Below are positions 30,011-40,966 of a stretch of DNA of 64,000 nt, in pieces; position 1 is the stretch's first letter; every line of letters starts with the position of its first letter. The notes beneath the pieces were generated by a model. It was given only the letters and a program-made list of their open reading frames with translations, ran no database searches and was not told where the DNA came from. The position numbers were made by a program, and so were the translations under genes. The DNA is from Breviolum minutum Mf 1.05b.01 (lineage: Eukaryota > Sar > Dinophyceae > Suessiales > Symbiodiniaceae), in assembly GCA_000507305.1 (NCBI GenBank), contig DF240189.1:65592-129591 (forward strand), in the 5' to 3' direction.

Positions 30011-33000
30011 GATGAACTTCATGTTTTGAGTTTGCTGGATCGTGCATTCGAATCATTACATGGTCATCTCAGAAACATGTTGTATCACTCACCATTATTA
30101 TTCTATCCTGCCTTCTCCTATTCCACTTCACAATCCTATCATACCATCAAATATCAAACAATGATCCCAAAAAATGGTATCATCTTCACACTTTTCCAAC
30201 TAAATATCTATAAAAACTAACATCCTATTCCAAATTCAGACGTTTTCCAACCGTCCCTCCCCCACAAAAAAAGGACTTCTATTCCACCTTGGCACATTGG
30301 GGTTGGCGTCGTAAGCCCGAGCTTATGCTCCAAATCGTCGAAGAGTTGACCTCTGGAACCGCGCGGCTTAGCTGGGTGAAGATGTGGGGGTGAAGCAACC
30401 CGAATCGTATAGGGGAAATGGTTGGGGCCTCAACCCTAACCCTGGAAGTTGCAGCTAAGTTTGGTAGGGTCTGAATGAACAAATGATTGGAATGCGGTAT
30501 GGCAATGAGAATCATGATGATGACTGCTACTTTGAAACAAAGTTGGATTTTTTGACGTCCTGACGAATACTGGTCTACTTATTATATGATTATGTGTACT
30601 TATTACATGGTGTGATTATTGTTCTTCCTGTTTTGTTTCAGGCCTCCAGACTAGTAGGGCATACAAAACGACCCTTCATGAATGATTACTCTGGTGAAGA
30701 CGCAAAGCATGTTTCCTACATCTATATTTAGATACATGCAGCAAGCACCAAGAACATATCAAGCAGACATGTTTTTGTTAGGCAAACCTACATGTCTCAC
30801 GGTTCATTGTCCAGATATTCATGATTTTGGATTCAATTCCGCTAAAAAGGCTGTTTGTGTTTCAATATGCTTCCTTGGATTCCAAATTTTCATCTTCACG
30901 TTTTGGAATTTTGTTCCCCCCAAATTCCATTGATACTGTGATGAAAGTTTAAAACAACATCCTCGCTTTTAAAAAAACATCTCAGGTCGTTGGGATCTGC
31001 TGGGCAGTTCCGCAGTAAGGGCAGAGGGAAGGCCATGGTTTTGATGAAAGGTGGTAAAGGTGGCAAAGGCAAAGGGGGACGAGGCAGTGCTCGAGGCGGA
31101 GGCTCGAGCCGAAACAAACCGAAGGAAGCTGTTGCGTTGGTTGTTTAAAGGTGGTTTCTGGATAAGTTGATGGACGGGGTGGTGTAAGTGTACTAACGAT
31201 GGAGTTTCTGACCAGAAGAGGTGGAAGGTTGTCTGTATATATATATATACATATATTTTTTGTACACAAATGTTTTTTAAGGTTGTTTCTTGTGAAGATG
31301 TGAATCACAGGTTAAAGTTGATGTTAATTCTTTGACCCCCCAGATAGTTGACGAGAAACTGCGAAAGAAACTTCCCGTCAACGGCCAAAGCTCATATATG
31401 TGCAAGGAGTTGTTTTTCAAGGAATGGCACCCAGCCAAGGTTCACAGGTTTACACCTAACAGATACTAAGGACACAGAATGTGTGAAATAAATGGGTAGC
31501 AAAAATGGCAGGGATTCTGGCATTCCACCTCTACGAAAAAACGATTGATTTTTTGTGTCGGTGAATTTCTGACTGTCTATAGTTTAATTTACTTGGCCGA
31601 TCTTGCCAACAGGCTTCTTAATTTACTGGTGACATGTCCTCTACATCCAAACGCCATTTGAAGAGGCATTTGAACACCCAAACATCTCCTCAAAAGGCTT
31701 TTAATGCCTTCCAAACGCCTACTCACCAGGTATTGGGAGGATTTTGGATGTCTAGGGAGCGGTATATATCTTTAATATATTACATGACTCCTAATTGAAG
31801 GGAAGGCACATGAAGAAAACTTGAAATTGCATACCACCTGGAAAGTAGATGGCTATAGAAACTCCCATTAGTCTCGGTTTGTCATGGATTCCCTTACTAA
31901 GCCTTTTGGGAGTGGCTATCGCCATCTACTTTCACCACGGTGTACCTCACTTTCCGACACCTGCTTCGCTGCGCCAGTTGCCCGTGATGAAGGTGTGGAG
32001 CGTGTGTTGTGACGTGATGGTTTTGGACACATGGCTGTTCAATGTGTCCCTCCTTGACATATACACCAACCACGATTTCATATAGCAATTTATTGAGATT
32101 TATTGACGGAAATAGGGGTGACATGTGCATATGTTTTTTCGGATTTTTTTTTTTCGGTATAATATTGAACCGTTGTTTAGTACATATTGTTCAATCAGTA
32201 TGTTAATACGTATTTTAACACCTTATGAAGTCGGGCTAGTTCTGTTGGTTCGCCAGTGAGGGTACGTTGAAGATCCATCAGGGGCGAGGTATGGGACTTG
32301 AGCAATTTTTTCAGATGAATGCTTCCATGAAAAGGGGCTAGTTTTTGAAAGGAAAATCAGTTGGAATTTGGAAGGGTTCTTTTTCAACATGTTTCACTTC
32401 TATGATTGTTGGAAGATTGCTCGTGGGGGATGGCCATTGGATTTTTTCTTGCCAACTATTCTTGCATGGAAACTCTTTGGCCAGTTTTTGCAAGTTACTC
32501 CTTAAAGGCTCAATCAGTACATAGAAGAGTTGGTTGTGGATGGTTTTTGGGATTTTTTTGGGCAGAGCGCGGTGTCAAGAAGTGTGAGGTATTCCGAGAC
32601 ATTACACAGGGTTGGTGGTTTCCAATATTTTTTTTGATTAAACCCTACTTATGGGGCCAGTTTATCCAGTTTGAAAGATATTTGCACCGATTGTTCAACC
32701 ACCACCTATGGTTATCCATCCAAAAAACTCAAAAAAGAAGACCAAAATCATACATTTATCATTTATCAACTACAAGGGGTTCTTCAAATTCACCACGACT
32801 ATTTAAGTACCCATCAACAAAAAACCCAACAAAAAAACGGCCAGTGGATTGAGCTTTCACTTCCTCTCCTGTGTTGGGACGGCACGCTGCTTCTCCACAC
32901 CGTAGGCTTCGGAGATCTACCTGGAGTCGCTCAGGTGATTCGTTTGGCTGAACAAGTGATGTCAGTACACTCCACACTTCATGCCTTGACCATGAATAAG

Positions 33001-34271
33001 AAGATTGCTTTGGTCCCTTGGTGCTGGGTTTATCCATTTTTTTTTGAGGGGGGTGGAGGTGAAAAAACAATGTATGAAATTTTGAAAAACCAGATGTGTT
33101 TGACCACCTGGGTGTTTTCGCAGATTTCACACCCCAACAAAAAAGCAAGTCATCGAATCCATTCCCTACACACCCCCCAAACACCTGCTGAGGGGCCGGC
33201 ATTTGGACCTTCAACATGTACCTAAAACCACCTTCTGAGGAGGTCATTGGGTGTCTAGAGTCTATGGATTCATTTATCAAATGCCTTCCTGCAAGTTCCA
33301 GGTATCATATTGATAGGGTCACAGTATTGCCCGCTGTGATCGATCAATTCTTCACCGTCCAGAAAATGCCAGCGGAAATTGTTGGTGTTTAGATGTGTTT
33401 TGTTTCAAATGATGTTAAAAGTGTTCGTTTTTTTTTGCCTATGGACCGCAAAAAGCTGAAGTACTAGCAATTGCCTGAAGAACGATAAAATTACCAGTGA
33501 AGATGATGAGCACGATGTCATTGTTTGAGATTGCACCTTCCAAAGTGGCTGAAACAGAAGCGTAATGGACACATTCTATAAGTATGGTTTTATGATGTAT
33601 ATATATATTATATTGGTTCGTTGTATGATCTTGGATATATTTCATCGCCAGGGTTCCTAGAATCTTTCGAATCAAACATGGCATCGCTTCATCCCACATT
33701 GCCACTCAGGTCATGAAGACGCTCGGCTTTAGCATCGAACATGCCACCCCATGGATATTGAAGTGTTCAAGGGAATTTGTGTTGAAATTGAAAGAAGTGA
33801 CTTCCAAGTTGCAGCATGTGATGGTTTATGATTATTGATTCCCTTGAGTGAGGACCAGGATGCACCCTTTGGAAACAATGATGACTTGTGATTTGCGTTT
33901 ACAAAACAAGTGTTTCGATTGTCATTTTGATACGGGTTTGTTGTTTTGTTGAGGGGACGCGGGGCCCTTGAACATCAGCAGTTAGGGTTGCAGGAGATCA
34001 GAGGCACAATGTCGTCGTATTGTAATTGCTGTCAATTCCTTCGAGTTCTGTATGCACTGTATGCTTGATTATTTGATCAGTTTGAAAGTCAAATTTGTCC
34101 TTGCGCTGTGGCAAACGCACCATTGCAAAGTAAAACTCCACCATGTCTTATACTTAGATGCAATTCCTCCAAAAAAACTTGTTTTTTTGGTGCTAAGTCA
34201 CTACCTTAACTTACAGAAAAAAACCTGCTGAGAACCTTGAGGATTTGGTCCGCGCTGCCACAGACGCATAA
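30011..34271 (+). CDS. Long gene (>=14 exons) with a Gly/Lys/Arg-rich segment
   Basis: Proposed exons: 30011-30078, 30240-30375, 30642-30710, 30742-30770, 30986-31139, 31344-31439, 31978-32043, 32240-32288, 32566-32588, 32845-33020, 33302-33384, 33498-33561, 33652-33807 and 34217-34271 (TAA). All use GT..AG and all phases join. Key peptides in order: LLDRAFESLHGHLRN; RFPTVPPPQKKDFYSTLAHW; RRKPELMLQIVEELTSG; GHTKRPFMNDYSGEDAKH; KGGKGGKGKGGRGSARGGGS (RGG/GK-like, suggesting RNA or protein binding); IVDEKLRKKLPVNGQSSYMC; VMVLDTWLFN; LLCWDGTLLLHTVGFGDLPG; YHIDRVTVLPAVIDQFFTVQ; VPRIFRIKHGIASSHIATQV; and KKPAENLEDLVRAATDA at the C-terminus. The 5' end is not identified. Introns hold family B, E and F elements, and one intron is only 31 nt. 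No family is recognised. Confidence 0.75.
31636..31757. mobile_element. Family E element (copy 2)
   Basis: The left end ACATCCAAACGCCATTTGAA and right end GATTTTGGATGTCTAGGG form an inverted pair around CATTTGAACACCCAAACATC. It is intronic in the gene at 30011. Confidence 0.75.
31831..31944. mobile_element. Family F element (copy 2)
   Basis: ATACCACCTGGAAAGTAGAT and ATCTACTTTCACCACGGTGTA are inverted ends; the interior matches the copy at 19821. Intronic. Confidence 0.8.
32609..32708. mobile_element. Family B element (copy 7)
   Basis: GGTTGGTGGTTTCCAATATT at the left, a changed core (CCAGTTTATCCAGTTTGAAA) and TTCAACCACCACCTATGG at the right. It sits in the intron between exons 32588 and 32845. 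Confidence 0.7.
33165..33262. mobile_element. Family E element (copy 3)
   Basis: ACACCCCCCAAACACCTGCT, GGCATTTGGACCTTCAACA and TTGGGTGTCTAGAG follow the family E order. Intronic in the gene at 30011. Confidence 0.65.
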
Positions 34272-34374
34272 GAAGGAGGAAGTGGCTTTGAGGTCTCGGG
34301 CCTCGGGGACCTCCGTGCTGCAAGGGCTGCAGGGTATATCTAGATGACCTACTGGTCCCTATAAGGCCCTTACA

Positions 34375-34462
34375 GCTCGTACCAAAAAATTGATGGTTGG
34401 AAAATGACATGTCCTTTTTAAAATGGTCCCTTGGCAGGGGACATGTTGTTTTTCAGGGGGTT
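34375..34462. mobile_element. Family A element (copy 12)
   Basis: The core TTGATGGTTGGAAAATGACA and right arm GGACATGTTGTTTTTCAGGG are clear. The left arm is degraded. Confidence 0.6.
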
Positions 34463-34533
34463 AACTGTAGCCAATGGTTCGAGAGCCTTTTGTTGGGGAT
34501 GATTCGCTTTTTTTTTGGCTTTTGGTGATAGAA

Positions 34534-34690
34534 ATGCCACTTGATGGTTTGTTCTAGGCTTGTTGATACTTCCTTGATGGTTCAGAAATCCCAAAGAACC
34601 ACTGGCGGAATGTATCCTAAACCTCGGTTGAATGATGGGGAATTTCAACTACCAACCTCAACTGGTGAGTTTTTCCGGATTTCTGGTTGC
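34534..34690. mobile_element. Family D element (copy 3), expanded
   Basis: CTTGATGGTTCAGAAATCCC and GGATTTCTGGTTGCCATCAA flank CAACTACCAACCTCAACTGG. The copy is longer than at 62551 and may contain two overlapping insertions. Confidence 0.6.
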
Positions 34691-34717
34691 CATCAACGGC
34701 TTGCATGGCCTTGGCAG

Positions 34718-35417
34718 GGTGCCAGGTTGCCCAGTGGGGTTGCGGAACTCGCCAGGTTCGGTGCAATTTTGCCACACTTTCCAACAGATGATCATCGCAA
34801 GAACGAGATCACCAATTTGATCAGCGCTTTCTGGAAGATTCTGGAAGATGTAGGTACCTTGAGTCCATGGGTTGGGTACCAACTTTGCTTTTTTTTTCGT
34901 AAAGAAATGAGGAGATAAGGATGCAAGGAACAGTGCTTTTCAATATGATGATGCTGATGATAGTGACGATGATGGTGATTACTACTTCAGTTATATACTT
35001 CTCATGGTGATGTCATCACCCTGTCACGCAGTGGGTTCCTTTCCTAGGACAGATTTTGTTTGTTCGACTCGGTAAGCTCATTGATAGCTGAGAGGTTTCA
35101 CCGTTGTCTTCGGGTTTTTAGAGGTGATAAGTTTTTGAGGCGGCATGATATATTGTTGTGCATGGAACATGCCGGAATTTTCATGAACCTGCATGACAAC
35201 TCGCAACAGGCCCAGGCTTGGTTTATTATATTTATTATGGTTTGTTTTGGATAGAAATTTGACATTCTTGTGACTATATGGAATGTCCACTCCCTTCCAG
35301 GGAAGGCGGGAACATACCCTAGGGAAGAGTGGGATCTCAGGCGGCAAACAGTACAACCAGAATCCAGTAGCAAATGGTGATAGTACTACGAGTAGAGTGT
35401 TGGGAGAGATGATATGA
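34718..35417 (+). CDS. Three phased exons, 3' end of a gene
   Basis: Exons 34718-34849, 35093-35239 and 35301-35417 join in phase 0 and end at TGA (35415). They encode VAELARFGAILPHFPTDDHR, NEITNLISAFWKILED, RFHRCLRVFRGDKFLRRHDI, LLCMEHAGIFMNLHDNSQQA and then EHTLGKSGISGGKQYNQNPV with the end TTSRVLGEMI. The central part is helical with alternating charge; the tail is polar and probably disordered. The 61-nt intron is short. The 5' part is not placed; a gene end just upstream at 34271 suggests the start lies between 34.3 and 34.7 kb. Product unknown. Confidence 0.75.
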
Positions 35418-35439
35418 CTCTATATAACTGCACCTTGAA

Positions 35440-36240
35440 TAATTTTGTCAATAATTAAGTTGTATAGTGAATTCCTGGCAACTTGTCCCACTGAAACCAC
35501 TGCATAGCCGGTTTGCAACCGTTGGTAGCAGGTACAACCTTGAAGCATTGTACGTTAATTCATATTCATTATTTTCCAATGTTGTGTTTGGCACTTTACT
35601 ATGCCCTTTTAGTATTGTGACATCACCCCATAAGTATTCGAGGAAGGGATCTCTCCAATGACCTACATCAGGTGAAATATGGCCACCTTCAACAGGGGAA
35701 TGGATGGGTAAAATGTTCCCTCCATGTTCAGCATTTGGTTTTACATTCAACTAGTATAAACATATTTCACTTCCTTAATGGTTTTGAAATAATTGTCTAT
35801 CAGTAAAGACTTGGTAAATGTGGTGACACCAAAACTTTAAGTAACATCAAGTAACAAGTTTTAAACTTGACCCCTTAAGTTTCAGCCGTTTTTTTAAACC
35901 AATTTTTCGGATTCTCATATATATCCACCATCTTTTAAACCGAGGCCGTTCGGGTCAACAAATGTTGTTGGTTGGTCCTTTGGTTTGCACGGGGCCCCCC
36001 AAGAACGAGAAGAAACCTACGGGCTGTACTGAGCCTTGGGATCAGAAAGTTGTCGTTCCGAAATTGTGAATTCTCAATTGGTGCGGGTTTGGTTGGTGGT
36101 TGCCGCTGATTGTTTTTTTTGGGGGGAGGCGGGAAGGGGGGGTGGCAATTTTTGCCCTGTTGAATGATCTATAATTTGTGGGTGAAGAAAATTCTAAGAT
36201 TGTGTGGTTTGATTGTTGCTTTTTGTTCTTTTAATTCTGT
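35440..36240. other. Intergenic region with weak signals
   Basis: A frame at 35467-35550 (NSWQLVPLKPLHSRFATVGS) is open but another (KLYSEFLATCPTETTA) overlaps. A degenerate family C-like block (CTACATCAGGTGAAATATGG) lies at 35655-35745. The remainder up to 36240 holds short homopolymers only. Confidence 0.4.
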
Positions 36241-36247
36241 GGAACCC

Positions 36248-37324
36248 ATGGAATTTTCTATATTGCCATCCTTGCGCACAAAAAAACATGTTTATGGAAT
36301 GGGATCACCATATGCTGATCTACTTCCTCCTTTCAAATTTGAAGTTTTTTCTACAACAGTTCAGGGCAGGGTGGCTTTCAAATCTACTGTCCCACCCAGT
36401 TGATCGAAACATGCCGGAGTCCGTTGGAGTCCGGTGCACCAGATACCATGAAAGTCACCAAGCTGCTGTTGTTGGTTGTTTCCGAAGATACTCCATATAT
36501 GGATTATTTACCTACATTAGGTGAAACATGGCCACATTCAAGGGCAAATGTTGGTAAATATTCCCTACATGGAGCATTTGGGTTTGTGTTTGTTTTTTGA
36601 TGCTGCTAGGCTAATTGGATGGTTTGAAGAGATTGGGATGTAAACTACACTGGGATAGAGTTCGCTGTCTCTCTCTCTCTCTCTTTAATCTCTATTTTTT
36701 GAATGATTTGAATGTAATATACATATTGAAGGTCCATATATTGGCAGTATTTGTCAGTGTCATGGGTTGAGAACCACGTCCTATCTCAGGAAGAACTTCA
36801 CTGAAATGTACCACTTGGCCCTCACATGTTGATAGGAGTTCCTTGCATCACTGTCACAGTTCACTCCCCCGGGACCCATCATCCAAGTAATCTCAGGAAT
36901 TCCTGAAACTCTTCACCAGGCGTGTTGTGAGACTGGGAGTTACCATGGAGGTGAACTTGATATTTTCCTGATCCTGTCTTCTTCAAAACCAATAAACATG
37001 AAAAATGATGATTTTGTTTATTCTACGTACGCGCAAATTCGGAGGGACATTGCAATCTCTTTTGAGCATGGCTGAAAACGAGCGCATTGAGACTAAATCG
37101 GCCAGCAGTTTAAGTGCTTGAATTCACTTCTTTGGATGGTCACATGCTCTTGATATTTTTGGAGATACCTTGACGAACCCTTGTTACTTTCGCAAGCCAT
37201 CTCTGTTTTACTTTTCTGAAAAGGGCTGGATAGGGGAAGCAAGCCGCTGCGGTGGCACCATGTGGCACCAGTAGAGTCTATGTATCGTTGTTGGCTCCCT
37301 AGGATAATCCACGCGGCAGAACCT
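36248..37324 (+). CDS. Five phased exons from a probable start codon
   Basis: Exons 36248-36370, 36400-36474, 36831-36953, 37045-37113 and 37224-37324 join in phase. The second junction is a 29-nt intron. The ATG at 36248 (CCCATGGAA) begins MEFSILPSLRTKKHVYGMGS. Then come FKFEVFSTTVQGR, LIETCRSPLESGAPDTMKVT, EFLASLSQFTPPGPIIQVIS, GIPETLHQACCETGSYHG, LLSMAENERIETKSASSL and RGSKPLRWHHVAPVESMYRC. A short Leu run (TKLLL) is the only hydrophobic stretch. The intron at 36475-36830 contains a family C-like element. Continuation beyond 37324 is likely (see 37329). Product unknown. Confidence 0.75.
36490..36575. mobile_element. Family C-like element
   Basis: ATATATGGATTATTTACCTA and GTAAATATTCCCTACATGGA are inverted around TTAGGTGAAACATGGCCACA. 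This subtype also occurs at 35655. It is intronic. Confidence 0.6.
36667..36685. repeat. (CT)n microsatellite
   Basis: A perfect CTCTCT tract of about 18 nt in an intron. Confidence 0.9.
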
Positions 37325-37328
37325 GTTT

Positions 37329-37511
37329 GTGTTTGATGAGCTCGACTACCAAACCAGAAGTTGGCGCTACTTTAGTTGCGATCATAACATAGAAACTACA
37401 GATGCGAATGTTTTGAACAAGGATTTCTCGGTACAGTCAAGCAAGGGCCTTCCATTATCAGTATTAGTATCAGTGATTGCCGAACCATCAATCCTGTTGG
37501 GGGCAAGATAA
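37329..37511 (+). CDS. Probable exon following the gene at 36248
   Basis: A 60-codon frame reads VFDELDYQTRSWRYFSCDHN, IETTDANVLNKDFSVQSSKG and LPLSVLVSVIAEPSILLGAR to a TAA. LFVFDELD resembles a Walker-B-like strand, but no Walker A is visible nearby, so no ATPase is claimed. Splice boundaries to the exon ending at 37324 are not resolved. Confidence 0.4.
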   Translation: MFDELDYQTRSWRYFSCDHNIETTDANVLNKDFSVQSSKGLPLSVLVSVIAEPSILLGAR

Positions 37512-37769
37512 TGACGTAGAGAGATTTGCCGCGGACTGCTGAAGTGCTGCCAAGCAAAAGGGCATTTTTTTTCGGGGGCATCTGAATCCATCAAGTAGCA
37601 ATACCGATAGATAGCTTATAGCCAAGTAGCTCAGTCTGTCTAAGATAAAACATTGATCAGAAACGAGTATACGTAGATATTTCTTCCCCATTCCACCCCC
37701 ACTGAGGACGGAATCCTAGAAAAGATCTGAAATCTGAAGCAAAGAAGTGTGTTGTGACATGTTGTTTGG

Positions 37770-37976
37770 TTGGAAATCGTGCAAGATTTCCAAATCGCCG
37801 AAGATACCATGGATGATCATTCCACTGCTACTAGGCGTTTGCCACCTCCGCTGGCTGTAGAACAATTCTTCAAAGTGCTGAAGGAGTTCGAGGCTGGATC
37901 TGTTTTTGTCATGATGACACCACTATCACTAGTAGCAGCAGACATGATTTTTGAAAATTTGTCCGATCTATGTTGA
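37770..37976 (+). CDS. Coding exon, unknown product
   Basis: The frame reads EIVQDFQIAEDTMDDHSTAT, RRLPPPLAVEQFFKVLKEFE and then AGSVFVMMTPLSLVAADMIF to TGA. The part after AGS may be intron if the GTTTTT there is the donor. Strong helical composition. Confidence 0.6.
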   Translation: MEIVQDFQIAEDTMDDHSTATRRLPPPLAVEQFFKVLKEFEAGSVFVMMTPLSLVAADMIFENLSDLC

Positions 37977-38207
37977 TCCAATTTTATATTGGGATTATAT
38001 ATTTGGATGCAGACTTGCAGTATGTGCAGCATATTGTGACACATAACCATCCAGAAGATTTCAAATCCCAAAATAACGTTACATGTTAGGATGAAGTAAG
38101 AAAATTTCCCTTACAATTTCAAAGAATCATGTTCAATATAAGCAATGGTCCCTTCCATCTTTCCCTTAAAACCACTTCCCCCTTTGAAGGGTCCCACATG
38201 CCATCCA

Positions 38208-38818
38208 TTAATGAAACTCGTTGAGATGCAGGCGGGCACGCCAGCGTACCAATTCATCCAGAGTGACATTTGCAAGTCCAGCAATGGTCGACATGAAGCT
38301 CGGCATGATATAGTGAAGTACTTACAAAAAAGAACCAACATAAAAGGAAGATCACACTCAAGTACGTGGAAAATATTTTTACATGTACATAATGTACATA
38401 CATTTTTTGTTGAAACCAAATCTTGAACTTGAAGGGGATGATGCACTGAATAGGTTTTAAATCAGAATCCATTGATAGGTATAGAGTGTAGACTATATAT
38501 AAAATGATTCCCGGTTTCTTAAAATATATAATCTCTGATGCACGGATTTCCCGCTGATCGAAACATCGCTCCGCCAGGGCCAAAACCAACAAACTCTGAA
38601 TTTGGACTGTTTGTTGTTGTTGTTACACGCCAGACGGAGTTTATATCATGTTAAAGACTTGGTATACATACATACATACATACATACATACATACATACA
38701 TACATACATACATACAAGAAGTTGTTTCAAACATCTCGGTAACTTCGTTTCCAGGATCAGTTGATGAAGACCGTCTTCGAGAAGTATTTATTGAAGGAAG
38801 ATGAGGCCTGTGGATGAA
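38208..38818 (+). CDS. Three exon candidates, unknown product
   Basis: The segment 38208-38320 reads KLVEMQAGTPAYQFIQSDIC then KSSNGRHEARHDIVKYLQKR. The segment 38540-38640 reads MHGFPADRNIAPPGPKPTNS then EFGLFVVVV, with a second frame also open. Exon 38761-38816 follows GATCAG and reads LMKTVFEKYLLKEDEACG. A (CATA)n microsatellite sits between the last two. Phases are not verified. Confidence 0.5.
38664..38716. repeat. (CATA)n microsatellite
   Basis: About 13 perfect CATA units. The minus-strand CMYVCMYVCMYV frame is translated repeat. Confidence 0.95.
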
Positions 38819-39221
38819 AGTGTGCCTGAAGGAAAAGGTATGGAGATGTCGATGTTTAGCAAACCCCATCCTTTTGGCAGTGCAAAAAGGCAGTTTTCTT
38901 AGCACCTTTTTTGGCTAAGTCCCCGATTTGTTCCGGAGAATTTTCATGCCATTTTGGTCAGCATTCGCCTTAAATTGATTGTCGCATATTTTTGGATCAA
39001 ACAAGAAGTGCTTTGTAGGGAAAGACGCCCAGAGCAACGAATGAACTTCCATTTGGCCAGATTTGAGATTCATTCCCTCATCCCCTACTGATCACAAGCC
39101 AGATTACTTGTAGCCTTTTCCATTTGGGCAATCAATAAAGTCACCTTGAATGACTCTTGACTCTTGACTATTTGACTTCAACGTTGACTTACAATATGTT
39201 TTGACGATTCTTGACGGACTA

Positions 39222-39303
39222 TTTGACCCCAAAAGGGATGGTTTATAATGGAAAACCCTATTAAGATGGATGATTTGGGGGTACCCTATTTTTGGAAACA
39301 CCC
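39222..39303. mobile_element. Family K element (copy 1)
   Basis: ATGGTTTATAATGGAAAACC and GGGTACCCTATTTTTGGAAA are shared with 46837-46948, which retains both inverted arms. This copy lacks part of the left arm. Confidence 0.6.
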
Positions 39304-39356
39304 ATGTGGATCATTCCCAGACAAATCGCCATGATCATCCATGATCCCCGCTGTCA

Positions 39357-39900
39357 GGGTCCAGTGAAGGCTGCTGAGATGTTCAAGGTCTTGTTGAAGG
39401 ATGCACGTTCACGTGACGTGATCCAAAGCTCCTTTGTAGCTTTGATATAATTTCAGGCGTGACAAAAGTCATGTGTTAATATACATATAGTGAGTTGGTT
39501 GTGTGTGTGTGTTAAGTATGCTAATACTCGTATGTTTTTTGTTGTTTTATAGTTTGGACTTTCAGTTCTTTAACTATAACGGCTTCTCTTAAAGTGGTTG
39601 GGAAGATGATTTTCGAATTTCACAAGTCGGATAAGTTCATTCTTTTCCTTTGGAGCCCAAAACCATGAAACATGATGGAACATGAACGGTTTCAGCCCTA
39701 AAAATATGGGTCCCATAGCCAATAAAAATTGAGGTTGTGGGAGTTGTGGGTTCCTATGTTTTCACCCAATGGTCCCCTGATGGTTGGCAATTTTAGGACT
39801 TAGTGGCGACTTAAATGAACTTTGCAGACCTCGAACTATCGGGGTTCGATGAGCTTGTTTCAGGTTGAGAGGTTTTTTCCTGACCCTAAGAATCCAGGTA
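39357..39900 (+). CDS. Two exon candidates
   Basis: Exon 39357-about 39440 follows GCTGTCAG and reads GPVKAAEMFKVLLKDARSRD then VIQSSFVALI, very coding-like. Exon 39829-39900 follows TTTGCAG and reads TSNYRGSMSLFQVERFFPDP then KNP, ending at a GTATGT donor inside the family G element. An overlapping frame (DLELSGFDELVS) is also open. Confidence 0.5.
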
Positions 39901-39990
39901 TGTCCTAAGAAAGGTATTGCCCCTACATTCCTATTCTAAGGATGGGATTGGGACCCTCAATCCTATTCTGGGGAGGGGTCTGGATTCTTA
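39893..39990. mobile_element. Family G inverted-repeat element (single copy)
   Basis: CCCTAAGAATCCAG and CTGGATTCTTAGGG are perfect 14-nt inverted ends; the interior carries CCTATTCTAAGGATGGGA and its partial complement. The exon ending at 39900 would run into the left arm. Confidence 0.6.
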
Positions 39991-40403
39991 GGGTGATTCT
40001 GTACTTCTCATGTTTATTTAAGTAGTTCTTGTGAGGCTGCTACCACCTTTTGATTTGAGGTAATTTGCACAGATCCCAAAAAATCGGAAATTATTTGTGC
40101 AAAATCCTATTGTAGCTGTGGCATTGCCATACGCTAACATTTACTTTGAAGTTTCAAAGTGATTTTGACCATCGAATGTATGCCTTTGCTCAGACTTAGC
40201 CTAACGTGCCTAACGTATTTTTTGTTGAAGCTAGCAACCCTGGCCGGCTTGCAGTTGCTTATTAGTGGGCAGATTGCCAGGCATTAGTGTTGGCAATGTT
40301 TGTCAGTAATGTCATGCTGGAAGCATTGGAGATATGATCTTCTAAGGTACCGAAGATGGCCACACATTTGTCAATGAATCATTCTCAATCCATCTAAAGC
40401 CAT

Positions 40404-40607
40404 TTGAATCGTCGATGTATTGGTACTTGTGTTGGACGGAAGCGAGAGTTTTGGTGGGTACTACTTGTGTTTTTGTTGGCGTGTTTTCCCGCCCCTCCAA
40501 GAAAAAGGGAACTGAAGAATGCGTTGCTATGCTATTTTGCTCCTCCGCTTAAGGACATCCTGACCGAACATTTGGAAGGCACGGTGTGGCAAAGGGGGAA
40601 GTGTTAA
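40404..40607 (+). CDS. Coding exon, unknown product
   Basis: A 67-codon frame ends PRKRELKNALLCYFAPPLKD then ILTEHLEGTVWQRGKC. The first third (VLLVFLLACFPAP) is hydrophobic and may be intron, with the real exon starting after CCTCCAAG. Product unknown. Confidence 0.5.
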   Translation: MNRRCIGTCVGRKREFWWVLLVFLLACFPAPPRKRELKNALLCYFAPPLKDILTEHLEGTVWQRGKC

Positions 40608-40869
40608 GTGAAGCTATAATTGCGATTCGTGACATCATACCGAGTTTCAGTGGTTTCGAAAACGAAAAAAGCAGCAAAGATTTTGGGTTTGTCGCGTTGA
40701 TTGGTCGGTCCCCTCGAGTTTGATATTAGCACACCCCAAAACTATCCAGCAAAAACATAATTATCTAAGATAGTTGCTAAAAAGCGGCCATCCTAAGAGT
40801 AAAGGTGTGGAACTTCCAACTACTTTCCTTTGAGGGGCCTTTGGCCTTATTACTATCTACAGTTGCTGA

Positions 40870-40966
40870 CTGCCTCAGCTCAGCTTGATCTGGGCGAGGA
40901 CACACTGAGCTGGGACTTTTGCAAACAGTGGTTCAAAGGATGGGCTCTTTGGCTGCAGGCTGAAGG
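40870..40966 (+). CDS. Coding exon, unknown product
   Basis: It lies between CTACAG and GAAG/GTATTT and reads LLTASAQLDLGEDTLSWDFC then KQWFKGWALWLQAEG. Trp-rich and acidic; strongly coding in character. Confidence 0.6.

Noticed and set aside
30438-30452. AACCCTAACCCT telomere-like string
   Set aside because: Only two units; chance.
32890-32930. HTVGFGDLPG resembles the TVGYGD potassium-channel selectivity filter, and VPRIFRIK downstream resembles a voltage sensor
   Set aside because: The spacing to an upstream Trp is right, but the exons before it are glycine/lysine-rich and polar with no S1-S6 helices, and the putative sensor lies downstream of the pore. Treated as chance similarity.
32759-33280. 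173-codon minus-strand ORF
   Set aside because: The + strand exons here join in phase with their neighbours in the gene at 30011, so the minus frame is a shadow.
34217-34333. Arg-rich frame LLRTLRIWSALPQTHKKEEV
   Set aside because: The frame ending KKPAENLEDLVRAATDA and a stop joins in phase with the preceding exon; the Arg-rich frame does not.
37329-37360. LFVFDELD as a Walker B motif
   Set aside because: No Walker A or other ATPase motif was found in neighbouring exons.
38651-38905. CMYVCMYVCMYV minus ORF
   Set aside because: Translation of the (CATA)n microsatellite.
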